Source: Azadirachta indica
Taxonomy: Eukaryota > Streptophyta > Magnoliopsida > Sapindales > Meliaceae
Length of the DNA stretch: 64,000 bases
Reading direction: 5' to 3'
NCBI GenBank assembly: GCA_022749755.1
Contig: CM040449.1
Location: forward strand, 2,189,157-2,253,156
Below are positions 36,548-50,585 of this stretch, in pieces (position 1 is the stretch's first letter; each line of letters starts with the position of its first letter). The translations under genes and the position numbers were made by a program. The notes below the pieces were generated by a model, which worked only from the letters and a program-made list of their open reading frames with translations, had not been told where the DNA came from and searched no databases.

Positions 36548-36588
36548 TTTCCGTTAGACGACGCGTCACCGCAGTTTCTTAACGGTTA
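36548..36588. promoter_or_regulatory. Pair of MSA-type elements in the CDKB2 promoter
   Basis: Two AACGG cores sit within 41 bases in opposite orientation: TCTAACGG on the minus strand (36551-36558; full 36548-36558) and CTTAACGGTTA on the plus strand (36578-36588; one mismatch to YCYAACGGYYA). They lie ~120-160 bases upstream of the CDKB2 ATG and just upstream of a TTTATAA motif (36602-36608) that could be the TATA box. MSA elements confer G2/M expression through MYB3R factors. Confidence 0.6.
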
Positions 36589-36707
36589 TATATGCCACTC
36601 CTTTATAAGCAACCCATTTCCTGCAACCTTGTTTCAAGTGACTATAGATTTTCAGAAACAGAGCGAAAAAAAATTTTAAAAAAAAAAAGAAAGCAGTAAC
36701 AACGAAA

Positions 36708-38891
<2,184 letters not shown>

Positions 38892-39302
38892 GGAAAAGTT
38901 GTCAACTAGATACTACTGATGAGAATTTCTGTAACAGAGTCTATTTGCTGCTTCTCTCAAGCATATGTTTTCAGTCATGTATTTCGTGTGTTAGAATGAT
39001 GATGACTGAACTTGCCATTTAATTTCAATGACTAACGTTTGCTTATTCCACAATTTGCTCTCGTGTCCTAATATAAAATTATTGCAGCACACATTTTTGA
39101 AGTTAACTACTACATCAATTTTATATTTTAATAGTAAGTGTGAATATAATAAGAATTAAATAATTTAATAAACTAGTTTAATTTTACATAGTGCACTTCT
39201 TTTGCACAAATCAACCAAATTGGGGGAACTAAATGTTTGACTACTAAAAACTTTTTCAAGGAGAACAATGCTGCTCGGTCGGGGGGTGGAGGTGTGCAAA
39301 TT
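38892..39302. other. Shared 3' region of CDKB2 and the PIN-LIKES gene
   Basis: Convergent 3' UTRs; AT-rich, no gene seen. Confidence 0.5.
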
Positions 39303-41518
39303 TCAAGCCACAAGCCACATGAAGAATGTGGACCAAAGAGTAAGTGAAATTGAGGCCAAGGCATAAGTCCATAGCATGATAACAGAACATTCACTTTCAC
39401 CAGCTCCAAACAATTGAGTGATGGTACCTGCACAAAGATTTAAATCATTAGGTTAAAATAAAATCATACCAACTTTTTACTAAATCAAATATGATGATGT
39501 TGATTCATAAAAATAAACAAATATGTAAACAAATATAATGTTTACATATAATTGGAATGTTTTTATACCTATGTTCATGGCTGGTGGCATTGCGAATTGA
39601 AGCAGAAGAATAAACTGATACAAAGGATCAGAATTCACTAAACCAAACCGGAGTGCCCCTTTCACAAGGCAAACGCCAATCAGAGGCAGGGCAACATAAC
39701 GGGCAATTATAATGCCAAAAACAATACTTGTCTGAATCCTTGATCCTCTCAGACCTGAAACATAATTCAATCACACAAACCACCAACGTTGCTAACTGAA
39801 GAGTTAAGTAAACCAGCATGTGCAAAATCAATTATCAGTTACCTCCGAGAAGATTTCCTCCTACAATCAACGTGAGGGCTGGAATTGCTCCATCTCTGTG
39901 GTCAAAAACAACATTTGGAAGCTTTTAAAGAGATTGAATGATCAAAACAGCAACAAGTAGGTCCATCTGAAGTTTATGGCTGCTTTTCATACCCAACTAA
40001 AGTAGTAGAATCTTGAATCACACGAAGAGGAGCACAATCACCAATCATTAACTTCCGGATCTGAGGGACAAGTCCAATGATAAATCCAGCAAGCTGCACA
40101 GAACAAAAATCAGCAGTCCAATCAATGTGTCAAATATACAATCAGAAGGTTGAACCAATATTATGACACCAGGCCAATCTTTGCGAGGTACATCAGAAGA
40201 AAGGTAAAAGATGGAGACCATACTGCTCCAGCAGTTGAAGGGGCAAATAAAGACTTGAGGTTAATCTTCCCAAATATTGACTTCACTTGTTGCTTCATTC
40301 CACATGAACCTTCCACCTATCAAAGGAATCCAAAGATTAAATCTTAAGATTTGGAAGAAATTTCTTTTTTTAACACATTTAAGCCTTGAAAGAAATCAAT
40401 GAAGTGGTCTAAGACATGACAAAGGAATGAACTTGTGGCCTCACCTCAGATCTTGTGCGAGGCAATGCAAATTGATCTACGTGATCTCCAGGTATCAAAA
40501 ACTCCTCCTTCGGAGAAAGTAATGGTTCACTGCAGCTCCCCAACGAGTCATTAATCGTTTTGGATTCTCTTATGCTCCCAGTTGAAGATACCCGCACAAT
40601 ATTGTAAACATAAGACCACAAGTAAATTGCTCCAATCTGAAACGTTAAACCATGTCAAATTAATACAATTTGAAAGAATTCCCCCAAGGTCAAACTATTA
40701 TTGTGAAAAACTGAAAGAATTCTCTTATGCAGACAAGAACTATTAATTGATGTAATACTTACTGCCATGGACAGAGAAGCATAAGCCATTCCATATGAAT
40801 GACAAGCATCAGGAGATCCAAAGGGGCTTCCTTTTTCTTTACAAACTGCTGGGATTATAATAAGAGGCATGTTCCCCAAGTTTCCTGCTCACATTGGGTG
40901 GATACATTTCGCAAGTGAATCACTAGAGGATAATAATAAAAGAAAAAAAAAATTCTTGTAAATTGTAAGCTTACCTGCAGCACAGCAACCAATAATCAGC
41001 CCTCGCAGATGTGACGGAGGTCTTGTAAATTGAACAACTATCCATCCAAGTATTGAACCAACGATAAATGTAATAAGGATATTGAATGGCATGAACCATC
41101 TACACATTAATTATTCAAGTACTCAAACAAACATTTCTCAAGAATATTAGAAAATCTACTTGACATGAATTAGAATTTGACTCACAACTTAGCCATGCTT
41201 TCATATGTAATTGTTTGGGAGAGATTGGAGGATACAAGGGCAGGGTTGAATACATAAAATACCACCTGTATTCACAAACAAGCAATTTCCGAGTAGTGAT
41301 TAAACTTGGAAGAAAATTCCTCAAGCATATGAGATGGAAATGAAGACTTACAATTATAATTATATATCTATCTAAGTACTCACATTATTTATATGCTTCC
41401 TAGCATCTTCACCCAAAATATTGATGCTATCAAGAGCAAGATATGAGCCAAGCCCAGTTACCAGTAGCACTTTCAATACCGGAATTGATGAAGCAATGAA
41501 AAGATCCAAAAGTCCCAT
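39303..41518 (-). CDS. PILS: PIN-LIKES (PILS) auxin transport facilitator
   Basis: PILS proteins are ER-membrane carriers with the auxin-efflux-carrier fold that hold auxin inside the ER and lower nuclear auxin signalling. Ten coding exons (in coding order): 41518-41384, 41265-41186, 41099-40975, 40884-40763, 40636-40445, 40316-40224, 40093-39993, 39895-39843, 39754-39569, 39427-39303; 403 residues. The N-terminal half has about five membrane helices (MGLLDLFIASSIPVLKVLL; YVFNPALVSSNLSQTI; FMPFNILITFIVGSILGW; GNMPLIIIPAVCKEKGSPFG). A hydrophilic loop follows (~170-240), then about five C-terminal helices ending LWSTFFMWLVA. Intron phases close exactly. A 5' UTR intron is likely, with a donor near 42003 and an acceptor near 41570. 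Closest to the PILS1/3/5 group; the number is not assigned. Confidence 0.92.
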
Positions 41519-44489
41519 TTTTCTTACTCTTTTACAGATCCAAAATTAACATTAACCTTCACCTCCTACAAGAACAGAAAACAGAAATCTTCTGATAAAT
41601 GTGCTAGTAACGACTAATGCATATAGATTTTATAATTACTTGGCAGCAAAATCAAAATGAAAACAGAGAACATTACACTTGTCAAAATCATAAAAATCCG
41701 ATCAAGGACACGTTTCGTTTGAACCACATGCAACTCAACCACTGGCAGAAAAGAAAGAATGGAATATAATAAATTATATATTCAGCGTTGTTTTTACTCA
41801 TTTGTCTTTGAAGAAGATTCGCAAACACAAATTAATAGTTTTTGCTTTCCACATAGACAATATCCATGTGAATTTCTTAAATAATTTTTTTCCGGAAACA
41901 ATCAATCACTTAACACATGAAAATCACTGAAAGATAGCAGAATGATTAAAGTCGTCCGAACGTCTGAAACATTTCTTCAAACAGAAAGAAAACTGAAAAT
42001 TACCTACAGAAAAGATTGAATATCTGAGAGATATTGAAGTCTCCTTCTTCCATGTGCTGCTAATTCGGTATATGCACGCGCAAGTATGTGCGCGAGTTTC
42101 GTGCTTTGATGGTGTGGTGTGGTTGTTCTGCTAGTATTTATATTCATTGAAGACGCTTATCAGTATTTCCATGAATGCACTTGCGGTTTCCCTGAAGCCT
42201 AAGATCGTATTAATATCCGAGCGAGTGAAATGAATTACCACCACTTGAAGCTAAAAGACAAATTTCGTTACGAACAAATACAAATCTCTCTATCCCTCTT
42301 ATCTCTTTTGTCTATCATTGTTCATTGACAAGTAGCCAAACTTCAGTCTTCATATATGTACGAGACGGAAAGCGACATGTAGCGCGCACCTCACGTTTGG
42401 CTTTTTTGCCTTAACGCCTATTTAAAACTTAAAACTGTCAATGAAGTCGATTTTCCGCAGATTTTGAGGGCATTTACGTCATTATGACGGCCGTACCCGG
42501 CCCCCCGACCACCACAGATAGTCAAAGTTGCCAAATTTGCCTTCGATTGCGCGTAGACAGAGCTCATCAGAATTCAGAACCTGTTTCTAGTCCGCAAATT
42601 TTTAAACGGCTCTAGCTGCCGTTTGAAATTTGACGCGCAGGGGAAGACAATATAAGTCATAAACGAATTTTGCACTCACAAACTTCCCCGTCTGTCCCCC
42701 ATTCCTCTTGAAGATCACATCAATCAGCCCAATTGCAACTCTCTTTGGCTGATTCGCAAAAATCTTCTCATGTAATAAATGTTTTTGACAAACAGTGTCC
42801 AAAATCTTTTTCTGATTTTGTTGGTTTCCTTCTTTTTCTTTTTCATATCAAACATGGACTACGGCACAGACGCATGCAATCCAATAACTCATTTTTCCAC
42901 CCCCGATCTACGACAAATATATTTAAAAAATTAAAACATCATGGCAAAGAGTTGATGATTGCGAGTAAGAGCTCCTTCAAAGGATTTATAGAAAAAATAA
43001 ACATTGTTCTCTTTTTTTTTTTTTTAACTAATATTTCATTATTTTTTATATTTTATTTAACATCTTATTATTTATTAATTTTTTTTTAATTTTATCTTTC
43101 AAATTTAATTAATTTTTAAATAATAAAATTTAAATATTAAAAATACTAAAAAAAATAAAATCAAAATTTAAAAGAATAATAAAATATTAAAAAAATATAT
43201 AAAAAATTAATAAAATATTAACTGAAAAAGTAAAAAGTAATAAACATTCACCCTATTTACACTAGCCTAACATGACCCGTTGAACATAACTCCTGTACAC
43301 TAATCCATTAATAGACGTCATCCTGACTGATCTTACTGTTGATTATGGTTTAGGATGGAAAAAAAAAAAAGAAAAAAGGGAAAAAAATAGAAAATTACTA
43401 AGATTCACCACTCATCATCATATTTTCTAAATAATGAACATTGATAGAGGTAAATAACAATTCAGAATCATGACAACTTTTAATACCATTACGGCGTATA
43501 AAAATATTTCCATTAGAATGTGAAACAGATCCAACAGAAAAAGAAAAAATTAGCTTCAGGAATAGAAGCGTCATCGAGATGTCTGACAAATGGATGGGAA
43601 CCTTGTCATCACTTCATCACGTGACAACACCTAGGTCAAGTTTACCACTTTCTCATTGTAAGCCCAGAACCATAATAAGCTCTACCTTCCGGTGAATCTT
43701 GACCAGACCTGCAGAACTACAAAAGGAACCGGTATCAAATACCACAAGTCATATAATGAAGAAACAAAAGGGTGGATAGCAGAAAAGAAAATGAAAAATC
43801 TATAACCATCCATTATAGTGACCAGAAGGAAAATGAAGCGAAGGACATCGCACCAGAACGCCGCCATCTCTTTGACAGCCACGATAGCTAACATAATGGG
43901 CAGAGAGTATATTGAACATGCGAGCATGGGCATAAATCCCTCCAGCCACGAGGAAAAGAATAGAAACAAGAGAGAGAAGAAAAAAAATTAAACGGGGCAA
44001 AGAGTTGTGGAAATCGAAAAACAAATTTAATAAACACATTTTACAGTTAGATAAGCAGGGTATAACAGATAAGAGCCAAAGAAGGGAATTGAAAAACAAA
44101 AAAGAACAATATACAAGAACCTGCTCTAGGCTCAAAACTCTTATATCATGATGTGCAATATCTATACATTTAAACAAACTTATTTATCCTAATCCTATCT
44201 CCCTATATTTACTTCAAGCTTAGGATACATTTGCACACAAGATTCCTCAGGAATCCATTTTAGAAATAAAGAGTGTGGACAGTAACACCGAATCTTTCAC
44301 AACTCAGAAATCAAAAGCGCAACAGAAAATATAGGAGTCTCTTCTCAGCAAAATAACCATCCAAAGTAGAAACTTAAAACTTTTAACTGCACAATGCATA
44401 ATAAACCAGACAGATGATAAACTCAAAAGTCCAACACGGAACAAAATAATGACAAGCTTCTAGCAAGAATTAGAGTTCTGTCCTTACAC
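41519..44489. other. PILS leader and promoter, AT-rich spacer, RH42 3' region
   Basis: 41519-42060 is the PILS 5' UTR with a probable intron. 42060-43000 is promoter or spacer. 43010-43250 is extremely AT-rich. From about 43650 to 44489 the minus strand is downstream of RH42 and may be its 3' UTR. Open frames at 43682-43969 and 43800-44177 (minus) are not like any family. Confidence 0.45.
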
Positions 44490-47400
44490 TTATACAACCG
44501 AGTATCTGCCTGGTTGAGCTCCACCTGGAAGTGATAATGCCTGATTTGTGAAATCTTCCAAAACCCGTTTTAATTCAGCTTTAGCTCTCTTGACAGACTG
44601 TTCAGTAGGCCCCTCAATGAACAAGTAAAGCTTGCGTTCCCCTGGTCCCGGGACCCGGCTCGGTGGGAAATATTGGCCCCTAGTAGTAATGGCTGCTCCA
44701 GTCCATTCCGAAATTGGGCCCAAAGTTTCCTTGTGTGTAACCTTCCATCGGGCATTCTGCGGAAAATCATTAATCTCCAATTCTGCTTCATAATGTTCAG
44801 GCATTGCATCAGCTTGAATCTTTGCCAAATTATGCTGCAAGTTAATGGCAGCCGCCAGTGCTGCTGCTCGAGCTGCCCCATCATTTGGTAGCACAGGCAA
44901 CCCAGTAGCAGAAACAACTGGTGCTGCTCCAGGTACTGATAACCCAAGAACACCTGGCAGAGAAATAGGTAGCCCAACACTTGGGAGCAGTTGAGAAGCA
45001 GAGATAGGAGTTGGCATTGAAGCTGAGGCCTTGGAGGCAGCAGCAATAGCAGCTATCTTAGCAAGGGCATCTTGCTGCGAGATGTCGCCACCCGCCTTCC
45101 GGATTCCTTCGTCTTCGTCTTCAGAATCTGACTTGTCTTCTTCAAAGCCATATTCTTTTGCCTGAGCTTTCTTTGCTGCTTTCCTCTTCTCATCTTCCTC
45201 TTCATTAAATTTAAAACCACTTCCACCGTAGCCAGTTCCATGGGCTTGCTCAAGTCCCTGATTCACTTTTGCCACAAAACCATCGGCAAGAGCTTTCAGG
45301 TCATCAGGAACAACTTGCTCAGAAAGTTCCAATGCCTTTACAAGATCTGGTGCATATTTTGCATCATCCTCGGAGATAAATGTAATGGCACATCCTTTTC
45401 GACCAGCTCTGCCTGTTCTACCAACACGGTGAACATAATCTTCATAGTGGTTTGGAGCATCAAAGTTGATCACTAGTTCAAGCTCCTTCACATCTAAACC
45501 TCTAGCAGCAACACTAGTAGCAATCAACAAATTACAGATGTTGCTTTTGAAATCAGAAATGGTTGACTCACGATCTGTCTGATCCTTGGCCCCGTGAAGT
45601 GAAAGGCAAGGATATCCATGCTTAAGCAAATCCCTAAACAAAGCATCACATTTTTCCTGAGAGTGGACAAATATCAATATTTTTCCCTTCTCGTACCATT
45701 CACCTAATAGCTCTAACAGTCTTAAAAACCTCTCACTTTCTGGCCTCACCTCAACCAACTGAGTTATGTCTTTGTTTACAACACTTCTCCCACCAACCTG
45801 TATCTCAACAGGTTTGTTCAACACTTTACGAGCTAAAATTTCAACCTGACGAGGGAAAGTGGCAGAAAATAGCACTGTTTGGCGATCAGGCCGAATATTT
45901 TGAACAATTCGAGTGATCTGAGGTTCAAAGCCCATGTCAAACATTCGATCAGCTTCGTCCATGACCAAATAGGTGACTCTTCTCAAATTTGTAATTTTTC
46001 CTCCGCTTGTGCAAAGTATATCAATCATTCGACCTGGAGTACAAACAACGATTTCAGTCCCCCGTTTTAATTCACTAATTTGTTGGGCAACACCCGAACC
46101 ACCATAGACAGGCACACACCTGAGACCCATTACCTTTGTGAACTTCTTGATATCACTGTGGATTTGCTGAACAAGCTCTCTAGTAGGTGCCATTATAAGC
46201 CCAATTGGGCCATCCCCAGCAACTACAGGTGGTTGGTCCTTGATATGCCTCAACATTGGCAGCACAAATGCAAGGGTTTTCCCTGAGCCAGTTTTTGCAA
46301 TACCTATGCAGTCTCGACCACTCATTATTACAGGCAATGCCTGAGCTTGAATGGGCATAGGCTTTTCATAGTTAAGTTTCTTTATTGTCTCCAAAATTTT
46401 GCTTGTAAGTCCAGTTTGGTGCCAGGTTTTAATGGGTGTCGGCACATCCTTTCCATGTATCTTCAATTCCAGTTGTTTCCTGTATGCAGCAACCTCTTCA
46501 GGAGTCATTCTTGCTATCTCCTTCACTTCAATATAAAAGTTTTTCCGAAAAGGCTTATAATCAATCTTTGAATGGTCAACAATGGTTAGTTTCTCAGCTT
46601 TTGTCTTTTTCACTCTCTTCATGAATTCATCATCATCTTCATCTTCTATGGGATTCTCATCATTCTCCAGGTCCCCATAGTCTGAATCAGAATCTTCACC
46701 AGAATTATTCTCCCAAGAGACTTATTGGAACCTTTCTTAGACTGTTCACCATTAATCCTATGACCCTTATGATCCTTCTCATTTGGGTCTACATTCTTAT
46801 TAGCATCAGCAACCAAAACATCCACACCATTGTTCACAGCATTGTTTAATTTCTCAACTTCAGGTAACACCATAGAGTTCATGAACGCATCAAGTGGATC
46901 AATTTCCTCATCTTCAGCAATTCCATTTTGTAAAGTATGAACAGCTGTTCCACTATCAGAGTCTACCATCATTGCATCTCCATCTTGTTTATCAGAAGGC
47001 TTGGCATCTTCGTCTGCATCCATATCTGTCTCAGATTTTCCATTTTGGGGTACTTCTTCATCATCAGAATCTTCTCCATCAAGGGTCCAGTTCCTACCAG
47101 CCTTGGGCTCATCTACATTCGCTTCCCCAAGCTTTTCTCTCTCAGATTCCTCCTTCTTCCTTTTCAACTCTTGCCACTCTTGAACTCTCCTTCTCCTCTT
47201 CTCCATTTCCTCATCCAATTTCCGCTGTTCATCCTCTAATTCCTCTTCTCGGGTTTTTCTCTCATTCTTGTCTGAATCATCCTCAGCATTTTTTTTCCTT
47301 GGGCTCTCTTCATTATCAGACCGATGCCTGTTTGACCTGCTGAGACTCTGTTCACGAATTCTCTCGTTGTAATCATCATCATCTCTCCTCCGCCGTTTCC

Positions 47401-47941
47401 TATCACGATCCTTGTCTTCCTCACTATCATCACTTTCAACTTTTCGACGTTTCTCCCTGTCCCTTACTCTCCTCTCCCTTTCTTTTTCCTTCTCTCTATC
47501 TCTCTCTCGCTCCCTCTTCTCCCTCTCTCTATCCCTCTCTCTGTCTCGTTCCTCCCTATCTCGTTCCCTCCTCTCCCTTTCTCTATCTCTCTCTCTATCT
47601 TTATCTTCACGGTCACGGTGCCTCTTCTCCCTCTCTCTTGCTCTCTCCCTCTTCTCTTCCCTTTCTTTCTCCTTCTCCCTATCCCTGTCCCTTCTCCTGT
47701 CACTGCCTCTATCTCTTTCGTCATCTCGATTCCTTCTATACCTATCCCTTTCCTTCTCCTTATCATGCTTGTCATCAGAATCAGTACTCTTCTCTCTATC
47801 AGACCGCCTACTTTCACGGTCTCTCTTCTCCCTGTGTCTCTCCGCATTTCTCTCCTTTTCTTTTTCCCTATCACGATCACGGTGACTCCTCTTTGAATCC
47901 TCCGATTCTTCCTTCCTAGATTTATGTTTCCCCTCCTCCAT
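44490..47941 (-). CDS. RH42: RH42 / PRP5-type DEAD-box RNA helicase, frameshifted
   Basis: Orthologue of yeast Prp5 and Arabidopsis RH42 (RCF1), a nuclear helicase in U2 snRNP branch-site recognition that is needed for correct splicing in the cold. The intronless gene starts at 47941 (MEEGKHKSRKEESEDSKRSH). It has an N-terminal Arg-Asp/Arg-Glu repeat region (~residues 20-200), an acidic linker, then the helicase core: Q motif region, AKTGSGKT, PTRELVQQ, VMDEADRMFD, SATFPRQ, and HRVGRTGRAGRKG. The C-terminus ends in GRYSVV, stop at 44490-44492. Frame 1 runs through codon 413 (ATT, 46705-46703). The family-like sequence then continues in another frame from GGT at 46700 (GEDSDSDYGDLEND). One C appears to be missing at 46701-46702, where ATTCCTGGT would be expected. 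Without the shift the product would be ~1150 residues, near the usual size. This is either a base error or a real lesion. Confidence 0.88.
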
Positions 47942-49891
47942 TTTGACAAATCAAGTATTTCAATTTCAATAAAAATAGTTGACGACTCACTTCAATTCAA
48001 CTAATATGTACCGCGAAATTATAACCTGACCAGATTCGAAATCAATCAATAACAAATTATAAACACATTAACGAAGCCGAACGAAAAACAAAAGTTAATT
48101 GATCGCAAGAAGATATATCAAACCTTACAGGATATTGCGGACAAGAAAGAAAGTGGCCAAAAATTAATCGAATCGAATCCAAAAAGATGGCTAAGAGTGT
48201 TCAAAAAACCCTAACCTGCCTTTGTTGTGTTCAATTTATGTATTGTTTAGAAATGCTTTTCGGTTATCATGAAAATTTAGTGCTCCACATCGCAGTTAAG
48301 ATGGAGATGGAGATACCGACCATACCTTGCGACACTTGCCATACAACCGCCAGGCCCATGGGCCTTGCGATCAAGCTTGGCACGGGCCCTTATTGTTTTA
48401 TAATAATTCAAATTTGGTCGATTAACTTAAAAGAAAAATTCACTTCAATTCCTAATTCTTTATTTAATTTCACTTTATTCCACTAATTTGACACTTATGT
48501 CACAAAGGTGTTTAATATTTAAATGCTTATTTCACACAATAGTTTCTCGTATTTGGCACATATTACCTCCGTACGAGACGCATTGCGTTGTAATAGAGTT
48601 TAGAGTTTATAAATGATAAGGAACAAACATTGTTTTGTTGAATAAAATATGGTCAAAATATGTTGTCTAAGTGAGAGTTAGATGACTTTAATAGGTAATA
48701 TAAAATTAAATTCGTTGCTCTGTTGTTTGACAAATGTTGGTTTAAGAGACTAGCATAAAATAATTATCAAACGTTGATGATAATTTGATATATGTGTGAA
48801 ACTGGTGGAGTAAATTAAAATTTACAAAAGCTTAAGGAGTAAAAGTGCACTTTTATTTTAATAATAATAAATACCACTACGAAGGTCAAAAAGGTAATTC
48901 CAAACGAACAAGACCGGCCAGGTGTTCACCGCTGTGGAGTCAAACTTGTATTTGAACAACTCGGAAAGCCAAGCAGTAAGAACCAGACACCGCCGTGGGT
49001 TTTTGTTTTTGCTTTTTTTTTTTTTTTCTCGGCTGAATTATTTGTCTTTTTCTTTTTCATTATTAAATTTTCTGTTGTTTTCATCATTCGGTTACTCATA
49101 GAAAATAATGAAAATAGAGTCTTTCAGAGAATTCCTTCCACCGGCGTTTTAAAGACAGCTTTTCTCCCTTTTTTTTTGGAATTTTTTTTTATTTTTTCTA
49201 ATATAGAAATCACACCTGTAGGTGTTACCTGCCATGAACGTTACTTTCTATGTTTGCTGGATAAGATCTCTCTGCTTTCTATTTATTCTCCTCTCCCTCA
49301 CTTTTTACCAGCATTTTCAATTTCAAGCTGTGGAAGTCCCTCAGTACGACCCCGTTTCACCTTCTCGCGCATCCCCTTCTCGTTTCTTCATTACCACCTC
49401 CTCCTCGTTGCGTCTCTACTGCCACAGGCAAGCAACTCTCTATAACCATTTTTTTTTATATTTTTGGTGTGAAAAATAAAAAAAAAAAAATCATGTTTTT
49501 GGTTTTGAACGGTTGAGAACTTAAAAGGAATTTTTCTATATTTTGTTTCTTTTATATATTTACTTTTGTCGTATGTATAGTGTATAACTTATTTTGGGGA
49601 ATTTTTTAAAAAAATTTGAAACTTTATACTATTTGGTTGGTGGAAAAAAAAAAAAAGCGAGGGAAGTGAAAGGAATTGTTTAAAAAAAATGGTTTAACTT
49701 TTTTTTTTATGCGTAATTCAAAACGAATTGAAAATTAGGGTTTGGTTTTTCAAATTTTAAGAAAATGTGAGATTTATTAAGAGAGATGAAAAAAATTAGG
49801 ATTTTTTATGTCGTTTTATGTTAATTGTCTGTTTATTTTAGTCCGGATATTTTGTGACAACGTGTTTAGACAGTGACTCAATTTGAGGGAG
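47942..49891. other. Divergent promoter region of RH42 and the ARID gene
   Basis: About 1.95 kb between the two start codons. The left side is the RH42 leader. The right side is the ARID-gene leader; a leader intron probably ends at the TTTATTTTAG before 49843, with a possible GC-type donor in CCACAG|GCAAGC near 49427. Several poly-T and poly-A runs. No further gene seen. Confidence 0.45.
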
Positions 49892-50527
49892 ATGGAAGAC
49901 GCCGAAATGGTGGACCAAGATTTGCCCGCACGTTCGGATGCCAATCTTGTTGATGCGAGTGTTCAACAACAAGAACAAGAATCTCAGCAGCCTAGTGAAA
50001 ATGGGCAGTTGCCACGTCCGGATACTGTTCAGATTAAGACTGTAACATTGCCTGCTGATGATGAAGGTTTGCTGGATAAGTTTGGCAGTGAAGCTGCTGC
50101 TGTAGCAAATGCAAAATCTGCTGATATTGGTAGTGATGAGCTGCCAGTGCGTAAACACAATGGCGATGAAACCCATGTAAAAAATGAGCAAAATACTGAT
50201 ACCTCTGTCACTCCGAGTGGAGAAATTTCAACCTCTAAAGGTGAAGATGGGAATGTGAGGAAATCGAAGAATTGGTTGAATGATATTGAGGTACTTTAAT
50301 TGAATATCAATTAGGATTTACAAAAATTATTATTATCAGCGGTTTTTAAAAAAAAAATTGTAACTTATTCAATTTGTAGATGGGAGAGGCTGATGCCGCC
50401 GGGACACCAGAGGAGAGAGCAGAGTTCATGAAGGAGCTGGAGAGTTTCTATAGGGAAAATGCTCTGGAATTCAAGCCTCCAAAATTTTATGGAGAACCAT
50501 TAAACTGTCTTAAGTAAGAAGTTACTG

Positions 50528-50585
<58 letters not shown>

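Noticed and set aside
43682..44177. Hydrophobic minus-strand frames downstream of RH42
   Set aside because: Overlapping frames in two phases, T/A-rich; likely 3' UTR or spacer.
47412..47885. Plus-strand Ser/Leu-rich frame of 157 codons over RH42
   Set aside because: Complement of the Arg-Asp/Arg-Glu repeat codons; low-complexity shadow.
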